Positions 1-8,862 of a stretch of DNA of 64,000 bases are shown here, in pieces; the stretch's first letter is position 1; each line of letters starts with the position of its first letter. The DNA is taken from contig NZ_CP098455.1 in the NCBI RefSeq assembly GCF_023702635.1, positions 3,472,001-3,536,000 of the forward strand, in the 5' to 3' direction. The translations under genes and the position numbers were made by a program. The notes beneath the pieces were generated by a model that had not been told where the DNA came from, did no database searches, and worked only from the letters and a program-made list of their open reading frames with translations. The stretch is from Spongiibacter taiwanensis (GTDB lineage Bacteria; Pseudomonadota; Gammaproteobacteria; Pseudomonadales; Spongiibacteraceae).

Positions 1-180
1 CCAGATGTCCTGCAGCAGCTCGTCGATTTTCTTGGAGCGCAGCTGCACCAGCTCCCAGGCTGGCGTGCCATTGTAAAAACCCTCTTCCAATTCCTTGGCC
101 AGGGTTTTGAGGTAGTTCTTGTAATGCGCGAGCGCCTTGCCGTTGCCTTGCTCCAGCACGGCGTTATCGAGATTTGGCAT
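1..180 (-). CDS. glnD: GlnD, N-terminal fragment (PII uridylyltransferase)
   Basis: The first 60 codons of a gene that runs off the left edge of the window. GlnD is the bifunctional uridylyl-transferring/removing enzyme that modifies PII proteins in response to glutamine. The visible residues are the helical leader that precedes the nucleotidyltransferase domain, with a Y-N-G-(x)-W-x-L-V-x-x-R-x-x-x-I-D-x-L-L pattern near residues 34-57, as in enterobacterial GlnD. It starts at the ATG complementary to 178-180, 3 nt after the map stop codon. The map-glnD order is standard in gammaproteobacteria. The catalytic residues lie outside the window, so the call rests on N-terminal similarity and synteny. 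Confidence 0.85.
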   Translation of the reverse strand, partial: MPNLDNAVLEQGNGKALAHYKNYLKTLAKELEEGFYNGTPAWELVQLRSKKIDELLQDIW

Positions 181-183
181 GAA

Positions 184-975
184 TCAGCCCCGGTAGAAGG
201 GTTCGTCAGGTCGTGCGGTCAGCACCTCAACACCGTCGGCGGTAACCGCCATGGTGTGCTCCCATTGGGCCGACAGGCGGCGATCCTTGGTGGTCACCGT
301 CCAGCCATCTTTGATGTTGAGCTTGGTCTGTTTCTTACCCGCATTGATCATTGGCTCGATGGTGAAGGTCATCCCTTCCTCTAATTTCAGGTCGTTACGG
401 CGGTTGTAGCCTTCGCCGTAGTGCAGCACTTGCGGGTCTTCGTGGAAGCCCAGGCCAATGCCATGGCCACAGTATTCCTCGACCACCGAGTAGTGGTTGC
501 TGCGGGCATGTTTGGCGATGACGGTGCCGATGTCGCTGAGCATGCAGCCGGGGCGAACCAGCTCAATGGCCTGGTACAGACACTCTTGGGTGACGCGGCA
601 CAGGCGTTTGGCATGGTCGGCCACCTCGCCAACATAAAACATGCGGTTGGTGTCGCCGTGCCAGCCATCCTTTATTACGGTCACATCAATGTTGAGGATG
701 TCGCCATCCTTCAGAATTTTCTTATCGGAGGGGATGCCGTGACAGATAACTTCGTTGACTGACGTACAGATCGATTTGGGGAAGCCGTTGTAATTCAGCG
801 GGGCGGGAATGGCCTTCTGCACATTGACGATGTAGTCGTGGCAGATGCGGTCCAGCTCTTCGGTGCTCACACCTGGCTGAACGTGGGGGGCGATCATTTC
901 CAGCACCTCGGCGGCGAGGCGGCCTGCCACCCGCATGGCGGCGATCTGTTCTGGGGTCTTTTTTACAACATTCAT
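184..975 (-). CDS. map: Type I methionine aminopeptidase
   Basis: Removes the initiator methionine from nascent proteins in the cytoplasm. The 263-residue protein is the normal length for the type I enzyme. The five metal ligands of the pita-bread fold are visible: D97, D108, H171, E207 and E239, the first two in N-I-D-V and H-G-D-T motifs. It starts with ATG at 973-975. It reads divergently from rpsB, and glnD follows in the same direction after 3 nt, which suggests a map-glnD transcript. The arrangement map<>rpsB-tsf is conserved in gammaproteobacteria. Confidence 0.97.
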   Translation of the reverse strand: MNVVKKTPEQIAAMRVAGRLAAEVLEMIAPHVQPGVSTEELDRICHDYIVNVQKAIPAPLNYNGFPKSICTSVNEVICHGIPSDKKILKDGDILNIDVTVIKDGWHGDTNRMFYVGEVADHAKRLCRVTQECLYQAIELVRPGCMLSDIGTVIAKHARSNHYSVVEEYCGHGIGLGFHEDPQVLHYGEGYNRRNDLKLEEGMTFTIEPMINAGKKQTKLNIKDGWTVTTKDRRLSAQWEHTMAVTADGVEVLTARPDEPFYRG

Positions 976-1284
976 TCGGGAATCGAGTACCTGTCAGCCG
1001 CGGGGCAGGGCGCGGCGGGCCAAAAACGCGCATTGTAAACCATCCCGGCAGGGCTCGCGAAGGGCGCGGGCTGCCGTGCCCGCGCTGGCGGTGAAATATC
1101 GCCATTTCTGCTTTCCGATAGGGGGGCGCTGTGGTATAAATACGCGCCCTTTTACCGGTCCAGGCTGGAAAAGGCATAAGCGACGCGTGATCACCGACAC
1201 GTAATCCCGGGTGCCTCGACTTGAGCGAGGTTGGGTTGCGGGGTGTTCACAAGTTAATAACCCGATGTTTTCGAAGGAAAAATC
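976..1284 (+). promoter_or_regulatory. rpsB promoter and long 5' leader
   Basis: A 309-nt gap between divergent map and rpsB. An extended -10 (TG at 1132-1133, then TATAAA at 1135-1140) points toward rpsB, with no convincing -35. This leaves a leader of about 140 nt containing a stem at 1213-1229 (arms CCTCG and CGAGG). In E. coli the rpsB leader is the target of S2 autoregulation. The long structured leader here is compatible with that, but I cannot confirm the fold. No gene is seen in the gap. Confidence 0.45.
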
Positions 1285-2031
1285 ATGTCACAAGTAAGCA
1301 TGCGCGAAATGTTGCAGGCTGGCGTTCACTTTGGACACCAGACCCGCTACTGGAACCCCAAGATGGCACCCTTTATTTTTGGTGCCCGCAACAAGATTCA
1401 CATTATCAACCTCGAGCACAGCGTCCCCGCGATGAACCGTGCTCTGGACGCCATCGCTAAAATGGCGGCCAACAAAAACAAGATTCTGTTTGTTGGTACC
1501 AAGCGTGCCGCTGGCAAAATTGTTGCCGAGCAAGCGACTCGCGCGGGTATGCCCTACGTCAGCCACCGTTGGCTGGGCGGCATGCTGACCAACTACAAAA
1601 CCATTCGTCAGTCTGTTCGTCGTCTGCGTGAGCTCGAGACCCAGAGCCAGGACGGTACTTTCGACAAGCTGACCAAGAAAGAAGCCCTGATGCGTCGCCG
1701 GGATATGGACAAGCTCGAGCGTTCCATTGGTGGTATCAAGGATATGGCTGGTCTGCCTGACGCGCTGTTTGTTATTGACGTTGATCACGAGCGCATCGCA
1801 ATCCAGGAAGCCAACAAGCTGGGTATCCCGGTCTTTGGTGTAGTTGACACCAACAGCGATCCCCAGGGTGTTGACTACGTTATCCCCGGTAACGACGACG
1901 CCATTCGCGCGATCAAACTGTACGTTAGCGCCGTTGCTGACACTGTACTGGCTGCTGCTTCTAACGAAGTGCCGGTGAAGGACGAGTTTGTCGAAGTCAG
2001 CGCTGAAGGCCAAGAAGGCGCTGCCGAGTAA
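1285..2031 (+). CDS. rpsB: 30S ribosomal protein S2
   Basis: A structural protein of the small subunit, 248 residues. It has the S2 signature stretches: M-L-x-A-G-V-H-F-G-H near residues 9-18, F-V-G-T-K at about residue 70, and W-L-G-G-M-L-T-N near residue 95. The ATG at 1285 follows an AAGGAA ribosome-binding site. The C-terminus is acidic, as is usual in gammaproteobacteria. It is followed by an intrinsic terminator and then tsf. In E. coli rpsB and tsf form one operon with partial termination between them, which fits the hairpin seen here. Confidence 0.98.
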   Translation: MSQVSMREMLQAGVHFGHQTRYWNPKMAPFIFGARNKIHIINLEHSVPAMNRALDAIAKMAANKNKILFVGTKRAAGKIVAEQATRAGMPYVSHRWLGGMLTNYKTIRQSVRRLRELETQSQDGTFDKLTKKEALMRRRDMDKLERSIGGIKDMAGLPDALFVIDVDHERIAIQEANKLGIPVFGVVDTNSDPQGVDYVIPGNDDAIRAIKLYVSAVADTVLAAASNEVPVKDEFVEVSAEGQEGAAE

Positions 2032-2056
2032 GGTATTGCTGCCAAAGCGAACAGCG

Positions 2057-2080
2057 AAAGGGGGCGAGGCCCCCTTTTTT
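2057..2080 (+). terminator. Terminator/attenuator between rpsB and tsf
   Basis: Stem AAAGGGGGC (2057-2065), loop GAG, and GCCCCCTTT (2069-2077) running into a T tract to 2080. It probably lets only part of the rpsB transcription continue into tsf, as in enterobacteria. Confidence 0.85.
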
Positions 2081-2179
2081 AAATGCTCGCTGCTTTTAAA
2101 TGTTCACAGGGTTGAACGTATATTGAGCGGACCCCGAGGTATGGGTCAGGTTAAAGCCCAATAAAGAGAGGATTGAACA

Positions 2180-3043
2180 ATGGCTGTATCTGCAGCAATG
2201 GTAAAAGAACTGCGTGACCGCACTGGCCTGGGCATGATGGAGTGCAAAAAGGCGCTTGGTGAGGCCAATGGCGACATCGAGCTGGCAATTGAAGAGCTGC
2301 GCAAGTCCAGCGGTATGAAGGCGGCGAAAAAGGCCGGTCGTACTGCTGCCGATGGCGTGGTTGCGACCAAGATCGCCGAAGACGGTAGCTACGGTGTTGT
2401 TGTTGAAGTGAACAGCGAAACTGACTTCGTTGCTCGCGATGCCGGCTTCCTGGCCTTTGTTGATCAGGTGGTTGGCAAGGCTTTTGCCGACAAGCAGGAA
2501 GACGTTGCCGCACTGATGGCGGGCGAGCTGGAAAATGCCCGTGAAGCGCTGGTGCAAAAAATTGGTGAGAACATCTCTGTCCGCCGGGTACAGATCGTTG
2601 CCGTTGAAGGTGGTGTGGTAGACAGCTACGTACACTCCAACAACCGCATTGCGGTGCTGGTTGCGCTGAAAGGCGGTGATGCTGAACTGGCTCGCGACGT
2701 GGCGATGCACGTTGCAGCGGTAAACCCCCAGGTTGCCAAGCCCGAAGATATGCCCCAGGAGCTGATCGAGAAGGAGCGTGAAATCTTCACGGCTCAAGCG
2801 CAAGAAAGTGGCAAGCCTGCTGAGATCATCGAGAAAATGATCGACGGCCGGATCCGCAAGTTCCTGTCGGAGAATGCCCTGGTTGATCAGGCCTTTGTTA
2901 AAGACCCCGATCTGACGGTTGGCAAGCTGCTGAAAAACAACGGCGCTGATGTGCAGTCCTTCCTGCGCTTCGAAGTGGGCGAAGGTATTGAGAAAGAGGT
3001 GGTGGATTTCGCCGCCGAAGTCGCGGCTCAGCTGAAAGGCTAA
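2180..3043 (+). CDS. tsf: Elongation factor Ts
   Basis: Guanine-nucleotide exchange factor for EF-Tu. The protein has 287 residues, close to E. coli EF-Ts (283). The N-terminal UBA-like segment carries the L-R-x-x-T-G-x-G-M-M-x-C-K-x-A-L signature (residues 11-26). The T-D-F-V motif that intrudes into the EF-Tu Mg-binding site is at 81-84. The ATG at 2180 has a GAGAGGA ribosome-binding site. A TATATT just upstream (near 2120) may be an additional promoter, so tsf need not depend wholly on rpsB readthrough. Confidence 0.98.
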   Translation: MAVSAAMVKELRDRTGLGMMECKKALGEANGDIELAIEELRKSSGMKAAKKAGRTAADGVVATKIAEDGSYGVVVEVNSETDFVARDAGFLAFVDQVVGKAFADKQEDVAALMAGELENAREALVQKIGENISVRRVQIVAVEGGVVDSYVHSNNRIAVLVALKGGDAELARDVAMHVAAVNPQVAKPEDMPQELIEKEREIFTAQAQESGKPAEIIEKMIDGRIRKFLSENALVDQAFVKDPDLTVGKLLKNNGADVQSFLRFEVGEGIEKEVVDFAAEVAAQLKG

Positions 3044-3052
3044 GCCGGTTTG

Positions 3053-3080
3053 AAAAAAAAGGGCCTTCGGGCCCTTTTTT
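3053..3080 (+). terminator. Intrinsic terminator after tsf
   Basis: A-run at 3053-3060, stem GGGCC (3061-3065), TTCG tetraloop, GGCCC (3070-3074), then six T residues (3075-3080). A textbook UUCG-capped terminator. The A-run can extend the stem. Confidence 0.93.
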
Positions 3081-3153
3081 GTATGTGCGGCAATTGGCTA
3101 TGGATTTGAATGCTTTTCGGCCCGGGTTTTTGGCGCGATTCCTGCTGAAATCC

Positions 3154-3162
3154 TGTTAGAAT
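3154..3162 (+). promoter_or_regulatory. Probable extended -10 promoter for pyrH
   Basis: TG, one base, then TAGAAT, about 110 nt upstream of the pyrH start and after the tsf terminator. The -35 region is poor, as expected for an extended -10 element. It would drive the pyrH-frr-uppS-cdsA-dxr run. Confidence 0.4.
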
Positions 3163-3271
3163 GTGGCGGCTTTTTAAGGGCGTCCGTCGGGTGGAAAAGG
3201 GAAGTGGCCCAGGCGCAGGGATGGGGCCGAAAACGGCAGCAGCGTGTTGATTGAAGAAGGGTGTGGAAGGC

Positions 3272-4015
3272 ATGTCTAGCCAAAGTCGCGACAAAAAGTA
3301 CAAACGAATTCTGCTAAAGCTCAGTGGCGAGGCCCTGATGGGTAACCTGGGCTTTGGTATCGACCCCAAGGTGCTCGATCGCATGGCACTGGAAGTGGGG
3401 CAGCTGGTTGGCATCGGCGTGCAGGTGGGCTTGGTCATTGGCGGTGGCAATCTGTTCCGCGGTGCGGCGCTGCAGGCGGCCGGCCTCGACCGGGTTACCG
3501 GTGATCATATGGGCATGCTGGCCACGGTGATGAATGCCCTGGCCATGCGCGATGCCCTTGAGCGCAGCAATATCAAATCTTCAGTGATGTCCTCCATTCC
3601 CATGAGTGGTGTGGTCGATCATTACGACCGCCGCAAGGCGATTCGTGCCCTGTCCCGCGGCGAGGTGGTAATATTTGCCGCCGGCACGGGCAACCCTTTC
3701 TTCACGACTGACTCGGCCGCCTGTCTGCGCGGGATCGAGGTGGAAGCGGATTTGGTGTTGAAGGCCACCAAGGTGGACGGCGTGTATTCTGCCGACCCGA
3801 TGGTGGATGCCAGTGCGGAGAAATATGCGTTCCTCACCTATGATGAGGTGCTGGATAAAAAGCTGGAAGTGATGGATCTGACGGCCATCTGTCTGTGCCG
3901 GGATCACAAAATGCCGTTGCGGGTGTTTGCCATGGAGCAACAGGGCGCATTGCTGAATATCGTTGTCGGTGGCAGTGACGGTACGCTGGTAGCGGCAAAT
4001 AGCGAGGAGAATTAA
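3272..4015 (+). CDS. pyrH: UMP kinase
   Basis: Phosphorylates UMP to UDP in pyrimidine nucleotide synthesis. The 247-residue amino-acid-kinase fold has the K-L-S-G-E-A-L phosphate-binding stretch near residues 17-23, G-G-G-N-L-F-R-G near 60, and the [11 protein letters not shown] segment in the middle. I take ATG 3272 as the start because the protein then begins a few residues before the conserved core and a GAAGAAGGG ribosome-binding site lies upstream. An in-frame TTG at 3251 is less likely. frr follows after 2 nt. Confidence 0.96.
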   Translation: MSSQSRDKKYKRILLKLSGEALMGNLGFGIDPKVLDRMALEVGQLVGIGVQVGLVIGGGNLFRGAALQAAGLDRVTGDHMGMLATVMNALAMRDALERSNIKSSVMSSIPMSGVVDHYDRRKAIRALSRGEVVIFAAGTGNPFFTTDSAACLRGIEVEADLVLKATKVDGVYSADPMVDASAEKYAFLTYDEVLDKKLEVMDLTAICLCRDHKMPLRVFAMEQQGALLNIVVGGSDGTLVAANSEEN

Positions 4016-4017
4016 AG

Positions 4018-4575
4018 GTGATTGAAGAATTCAAACAAGACGCCCGTGAGCGGATGGCCAAGACCATTGAAGCCTTGGGTCATAATTTCAACAAAATCCG
4101 CACCGGCCGCGCCCACCCCAGCCTCCTTGAAGGTGTGCGAGTGAACTACTACGGTGTGGAGACGCCCCTGTCTCAGGTTGCCAGCATTGGCGTTGAAGAC
4201 GCGCGCACCCTGACGGTCACCCCCTGGGAAAAGAACATTGTCCCTGATATTGAAAAGGCGATTCACAAGTCTGATCTGGGGCTTAACCCGGCAACGGCGG
4301 GCACGGTCATCCGTATTCCGATGCCAGCGCTGACCCAGGAAACGCGCAAGGGTTATATCAAACAGGCGAAGCAGGAGGCCGAGAGTGCTCGGGTATCCAT
4401 TCGCAATGCCCGCCGCGATGTGCTCTCCGACATCAAGGACCTGCTCAAAGAGAAGGAAATCAGCGAAGACGAGGAACGTCGCGCCCAAGATGAAATTCAG
4501 AAAATCACCGATAAGTATATTGCTGAGGTGGATAAGGCTCTGGCGGTGAAAGAAGCCGACCTGATGGAAATTTAA
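4018..4575 (+). CDS. frr: Ribosome recycling factor
   Basis: Splits post-termination ribosomes together with EF-G. At 185 residues it has exactly the usual length. The three-helix-bundle pattern is clear, including [12 protein letters not shown] near residues 26-37 and the R-x-x-x-R-R-D segment in the C-terminal helix. The start is GTG at 4018, 2 nt after the pyrH stop codon with AATTAAAGGTG at the junction. Translation is therefore probably coupled to pyrH. Confidence 0.97.
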   Translation: MIEEFKQDARERMAKTIEALGHNFNKIRTGRAHPSLLEGVRVNYYGVETPLSQVASIGVEDARTLTVTPWEKNIVPDIEKAIHKSDLGLNPATAGTVIRIPMPALTQETRKGYIKQAKQEAESARVSIRNARRDVLSDIKDLLKEKEISEDEERRAQDEIQKITDKYIAEVDKALAVKEADLMEI

Positions 4576-4618
4576 GGCGTCCGCTCCGGCAAGCACTGTT
4601 TAAAAAGGCTGTAAAACA

Positions 4619-5362
4619 ATGCGGAATTCCGCAACCACTCCGGTTCCACGGCATGTTGCCATTATTATGGATGGCAATAACCGGTGGGCGAAAAAGCGCG
4701 GAATGACCGCCGCGAACGGCCATCGGGCAGGGGTAGAGGTGATCCGCTCCCTGCTTAATCACTGCCAGTCCCGGGGGGTCGAGGTCGTGACGCTGTTCGC
4801 TTTCTCCAGTGAAAACTGGCAGCGTCCGACGCTGGAAGTCCAGGCCTTGATGCGGCTGTTCTCCCATTACCTTGATAGCGAAACCAAGCAGCTCCACGCC
4901 GATGGTGTGCGGCTGCGGTTTATCGGCAACCGCCAGCAGTTTTCAGCGGGTCTGCGCAGGCAGATGGACTACAGTGAGCAATTGACCCGATTCAATAAAA
5001 CGACCCAGTTGGTGATCGCGGTTGACTACGGTGGCCAGTGGGATATCACCAATGCGGCCCGCACGCTGGCGCAGCGGGTCAAAGAGGGACTGTTGGAGCC
5101 GGATCAGATTGATGTGGAGATGATGGGGCGGGAGATCAGTCTTGCCGATTTGCCCCAGCCCGATCTGTGTATCCGCACCGCCGGCGAGCAGCGCATCAGC
5201 AATTTTATGTTGTGGCAGATGGCCTATGCCGAGCTGTATTTTGCCGACTGCCTGTGGCCCGATTTTAACGAAACCGAAATGGATAAAGCACTGGCCGCCT
5301 TTGCTGCCAGGGATCGCCGCTATGGCGGTCGAGAGGAAGACGAACATGTCGCTGACGGATAG
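4619..5362 (+). CDS. uppS: Undecaprenyl diphosphate synthase (cis-prenyltransferase)
   Basis: Condenses IPP units onto farnesyl diphosphate to make the C55 carrier for peptidoglycan and O-antigen synthesis. The 247-residue protein has the catalytic motif I-I-M-D-G-N-N-R-W-A with D18, then H-R-x-G near 38, F-S-S-E-N-W-x-R-P near 63-71, and the C-terminal R-T-x-G-E-x-R-I-S-N-F-M-L-W-Q signature. All are diagnostic of the family. It lies 43 nt after frr and 8 nt before cdsA, as in most gammaproteobacteria. Confidence 0.97.
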   Translation: MRNSATTPVPRHVAIIMDGNNRWAKKRGMTAANGHRAGVEVIRSLLNHCQSRGVEVVTLFAFSSENWQRPTLEVQALMRLFSHYLDSETKQLHADGVRLRFIGNRQQFSAGLRRQMDYSEQLTRFNKTTQLVIAVDYGGQWDITNAARTLAQRVKEGLLEPDQIDVEMMGREISLADLPQPDLCIRTAGEQRISNFMLWQMAYAELYFADCLWPDFNETEMDKALAAFAARDRRYGGREEDEHVADG

Positions 5363-5370
5363 GAATTACC

Positions 5371-6207
5371 ATGCTTAAGCAGCGAGTGATCACTGCTGTG
5401 ATCATCGTGCTGGCGCTGTTTGCTGCTCTGGCATTGCTGACGGCGCCGCTGTTGTCTCTGGTGTTTGCGGCACTAATTTTGTTGGCGGCCTGGGAGTGGG
5501 GGGATATGACCGGTCTTGCCTCCCGCGGGCTTCGAGCGGGCTTTGTGCTGCTTTGTGGCGCGGTGATGGCAACGCTGTCCTGGCACGTCGACCTTTATGG
5601 TGAGATTAACCCTGCTCGCCTGCGCGAGGTCATGGTGGTGACCTGTCTGTGGTGGTCAATTGGTCTGCTGTGGGTCAAGGCATACCCACAAAGTGCGGTC
5701 ATGTGGGGTAGCCGCCTGATGCGCGGCCTGATGGGGGTGCTGGTGCTGGCACCGGGCTGGCTGTCGATCAGCTACCTTGGCTTTCGCGAGGGCGGCGTGT
5801 GGTTGATATTGTTGGTGATTGCCCTGGTTGCTGCCGCCGATATCGGCGCCTATTTTGTCGGCCGCGCCCTGGGCAAGGCCAAGCTGGCACCTGCGGTGAG
5901 CCCCGGTAAGTCCTGGGCCGGGTTTTGGGGCGGTTTGTGTTCGGCCATGACCCTGATGCTGGTGATCTCTCTGGCGCTGGCCGAGCGCATGCCCGGCTCA
6001 TTGCTGGCCATGCTGGTGCTGGCAGCGTTTACCGTGCTGGCGTCGGTATTAGGCGATTTGCTGGAAAGCATGGTCAAGCGTCATCGGGGTATCAAGGACA
6101 GCGGGCAGATTTTGCCGGGCCACGGCGGGCTGATGGACAGGATCGATAGCCTGACCGCAGCGGTGCCGGTCTTTACCCTGGGCCTGTTGTCGGTGGGCGG
6201 TGCTTGA
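5371..6207 (+). CDS. cdsA: Phosphatidate cytidylyltransferase
   Basis: Makes CDP-diacylglycerol from phosphatidic acid and CTP, the branch point of phospholipid synthesis. The 278-residue protein is strongly hydrophobic with several membrane helices. The C-terminal signature is clear: D-I-G-A-Y-F-x-G-R-x-x-G-K-x-K-L-x-P-x-x-S-P-G-K-S near residues 151-175, then G-D-L-L-E-S-x-x-K-R near 228 and K-D-S-G-x-x-x-P-G-H-G-G-x-x-D-R. Its stop codon shares one base with the dxr start (TGATG). Confidence 0.96.
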   Translation: MLKQRVITAVIIVLALFAALALLTAPLLSLVFAALILLAAWEWGDMTGLASRGLRAGFVLLCGAVMATLSWHVDLYGEINPARLREVMVVTCLWWSIGLLWVKAYPQSAVMWGSRLMRGLMGVLVLAPGWLSISYLGFREGGVWLILLVIALVAAADIGAYFVGRALGKAKLAPAVSPGKSWAGFWGGLCSAMTLMLVISLALAERMPGSLLAMLVLAAFTVLASVLGDLLESMVKRHRGIKDSGQILPGHGGLMDRIDSLTAAVPVFTLGLLSVGGA

Positions 6208-7385
6208 TGCAGCGGGTCACCGTTTTAGGCTCCACGGGCTCGATTGGTGTCAGTACGCTTGATGTGCTGGGTCGCCACCCCGAAAAGTATGAAGTTTATG
6301 CGCTGACGGCAAATCGCAGCGCCGCCCAGTTGCTCGACCAGGTTAGGCAGTTTCAGCCGCAGTTTGCGGTGCTGAGAGACGAGTCGGTCGCCGTAGAGTT
6401 TCAGCAACAGGTAAGCGCACTCGGTGTGCGCACCCAGGTGCTGGCAGGTGAGGCCGGTTTGTTGGAAGTGGCAGCCGGTGCTGATCTCGTGATGGCCGCG
6501 ATTGTGGGTGCAGCGGGGCTGATGCCCACGCTGGCAGCAGTCGAGGCCGGTCGGAAAGTGCTGCTCGCCAACAAAGAATCCCTGGTGATGGCTGGCCGCC
6601 TGTTTATGGAGGCGGTGGATCGCAGTGGCGCCCAGTTGCTGCCGATTGACAGTGAGCACAACGCGATCTTTCAGTGTCTTCCCCCGGTTGCCGCGAGCGG
6701 TTTAGCGCCCTTGGGCGTGCGGCGGATACTGCTGACCGGCTCTGGCGGTCCCTTCCGCACCCGCAGCCGGGATGAGTTGCAGAGCGTGACGCCGGACGAG
6801 GCCTGTGCCCACCCGAACTGGTCGATGGGGCGAAAAATTTCCGTGGATTCCGCCTCGATGATGAACAAAGGCCTGGAGTTGATCGAGGCCTGCTGGTTAT
6901 TCCATTGTGCCCCGTCGGCCATCGAGGTGGTGGTTCATCCGCAGAGCGTCATTCACTCCATGGTCGAGTACGTAGACGGTTCGGTGCTGGCTCAGTTGGG
7001 CAACCCGGATATGCGGACCCCCATTGCTCATGCCCTTGCCTGGCCCCAGCGTATCGCATCGGGGGTGTCGTCGTTGGATCTGATCGCCCAGGCGCGGCTC
7101 GATTTTGAGGCGCCGGATGAGCAGCGCTTCCCCTGTTTGCGCTTGGCACGAGAGGCCGCCGAGGCAGGCGGCAGCGCCAGTGCGGTGCTGAATGCGGCCA
7201 ATGAAGTGGCCGTCTCCGCATTTTTGGAAAAACGTCTAGCCTTTGCCGCAATTCCCGACATAATCGGTGACATAATGGAGCGCGTATCATTTTTTGAACC
7301 GCACTCACTCGACGAGGTCCAAGACGCCGATGCGCAGGCGCGGCGTCTCACCGAGGAAGTTATTGCCCGCCATACGAGGCAGTAG
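6207..7385 (+). CDS. dxr: 1-deoxy-D-xylulose 5-phosphate reductoisomerase
   Basis: Second enzyme of the MEP isoprenoid pathway, converting DXP to MEP with NADPH. It has 392 residues. The NADPH-binding G-S-T-G-S-I-G is near residues 8-14, A-N-K-E-S near 122, and the metal-binding D-S-E-H-N-A-I-F-Q near 149. The flexible-loop region contains H-P-N-W-x-M-G and the family stretch M-N-K-G-L-E. ATG 6207 overlaps the cdsA stop by one base, so an in-frame TTG at 6204 is not needed. The pathway is completed elsewhere by genes such as ispG (34237). Confidence 0.97.
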   Translation: MQRVTVLGSTGSIGVSTLDVLGRHPEKYEVYALTANRSAAQLLDQVRQFQPQFAVLRDESVAVEFQQQVSALGVRTQVLAGEAGLLEVAAGADLVMAAIVGAAGLMPTLAAVEAGRKVLLANKESLVMAGRLFMEAVDRSGAQLLPIDSEHNAIFQCLPPVAASGLAPLGVRRILLTGSGGPFRTRSRDELQSVTPDEACAHPNWSMGRKISVDSASMMNKGLELIEACWLFHCAPSAIEVVVHPQSVIHSMVEYVDGSVLAQLGNPDMRTPIAHALAWPQRIASGVSSLDLIAQARLDFEAPDEQRFPCLRLAREAAEAGGSASAVLNAANEVAVSAFLEKRLAFAAIPDIIGDIMERVSFFEPHSLDEVQDADAQARRLTEEVIARHTRQ

Positions 7386-7417
7386 GGGACGCCGTAAGTC
7401 GGCCAGAGGATCGAAGC

Positions 7418-8776
7418 ATGCTCGGATTGTTACAAACCGTTTTAATCACCGTGGTGACCCTGGGAATTCTGGTGGCTGTCCACGAATTCGGCCATTTTTG
7501 GGTGGCTCGGCGCTGTGGAATCAAAGTGCTGCGGTTTTCGATCGGTTTTGGCAAGCCGCTGCTGAAGTGGGTGGACCGCCACGGTACTGAATTCGCCGTT
7601 GCCGGCATTCCCCTCGGTGGCTACGTCAAAATGCTCGACGAGCGGGAAGGGCCAGTGGCAGAACATGAGCTGGACCAGGCCTTTAGTCAGGCATCCCCCC
7701 CTAAACGAATCGCCATTGCAGCAGCCGGTCCGCTCGCCAACTTTGTGCTGGCTATCTTTGTTTACTGGCTGGTGTTTCTGAACGGCGTCAACGGTGTTGC
7801 GCCCATCATCGACCAGATTGAACCGGGCTCCCTGGCCGAACAAGCCGGTTTGCAGGTGGGGCAGGAAATTCTTGCGGTCGATGGCGAAAGCACGCCCACC
7901 TGGGAGGCCTTGCAGCTCCAGTTGCTGGAGCGCATTGGCGAGCACGGCACCTTGTCATTCTCAGTTAAACCCAGTGCCGGTGGGCAGGTAGAGACCGCTC
8001 AGGTATCCCTGGACCGCTGGATGCATGATGTCGACGAGCCCAACCCACTTAAGGAGCTGGGTGTCACCTTGTTTGTGCCCAAAGCAGAGGCCCGGGTCGA
8101 CGAGGTTATGGCTGACGGTGCTGCCGCCGCCGCTGGCATGCAGGCGGGTGATCTGGTGTTAAGTGTGGATGGTCAGGCAGTGGATGGCTGGGCCGACTGG
8201 GTAGAGGTTGTTCGCAGCAACCCGGGGCGCGAATTGAATATGCTGATCCAGCGCGGTGATATTACGCTGCCCATGATGTTCACCCCGGCACGCCGGGTGG
8301 GTGATGACGGCAAGGCCTATGGCTACGCGGGGGTCAGTGCTGTCATGCCAGAGTGGCCGGAATCCATGCGCCGGACGATGGAATACGGCCCCATTGGGGC
8401 GATTTCGGCAGCGGCGGATAAGACCTGGAAAATGAGTGTCTTCACCGTCGAATCCATTAAAAAAATGTTGACTGGTCTTCTTTCGCCGAAAAACTTGAGT
8501 GGCCCGATAACCATTGCTAAAGTGGCGAGCTCTTCGGCTCAGTACGGTTTGTATGCGTGGTTGAGCTTTTTGGCGCTGCTGAGTGTCAGTCTGGCAGTGT
8601 TGAATTTGCTGCCGGTGCCGATTCTTGATGGGGGCCACATCGTCTACGCACTGATTGAGTGGGGCAGTGGCAAACCTGTGACAGAAAAAGTACAGGCGAT
8701 GGCCAATCAGGTTGGGTTGCTGCTGGTAGTTTGCTTGATGGTTTTTGCTTTATATAACGACGTATTGCGCCTTTGA
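7418..8776 (+). CDS. rseP: RseP, site-2 regulated intramembrane zinc protease
   Basis: Cleaves anti-sigma factor RseA in the inner membrane during the envelope stress response and clears remnant signal peptides. The 452-residue protein has the zinc motif H-E-F-G-H at residues 22-26 in the first membrane helix. Two tandem periplasmic PDZ domains follow (about 120-200 and 220-300), and the distal metal ligand motif L-D-G-G-H lies near residue 402. The domain order is that of E. coli RseP. It lies between dxr and bamA as usual. Confidence 0.97.
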   Translation: MLGLLQTVLITVVTLGILVAVHEFGHFWVARRCGIKVLRFSIGFGKPLLKWVDRHGTEFAVAGIPLGGYVKMLDEREGPVAEHELDQAFSQASPPKRIAIAAAGPLANFVLAIFVYWLVFLNGVNGVAPIIDQIEPGSLAEQAGLQVGQEILAVDGESTPTWEALQLQLLERIGEHGTLSFSVKPSAGGQVETAQVSLDRWMHDVDEPNPLKELGVTLFVPKAEARVDEVMADGAAAAAGMQAGDLVLSVDGQAVDGWADWVEVVRSNPGRELNMLIQRGDITLPMMFTPARRVGDDGKAYGYAGVSAVMPEWPESMRRTMEYGPIGAISAAADKTWKMSVFTVESIKKMLTGLLSPKNLSGPITIAKVASSSAQYGLYAWLSFLALLSVSLAVLNLLPVPILDGGHIVYALIEWGSGKPVTEKVQAMANQVGLLLVVCLMVFALYNDVLRL

Positions 8777-8862
8777 TCGACGGGGCAAAGCGTATTCGAA
8801 CTTGATATGTGGTACCTGCAGCATTGCTCTGCGGGGCCCTAAGCCTTGGTTTTTTGTTTTTG

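Noticed and set aside
421-762. Long reading frames on the opposite strand of map, rpsB, tsf, dnaE, leuA and other core genes
   Set aside because: They mirror the codon structure of well-identified genes, have no ribosome-binding sites of note and resemble no family.
8777-8862. A sigma-E promoter before bamA (CGAACTT near 8801)
   Set aside because: The -35-like GAACTT is good, but no TCTGA/GTCTAA-type -10 occurs at 15-17 nt. The nearest TCTG is about 24 nt away, so I do not call it.
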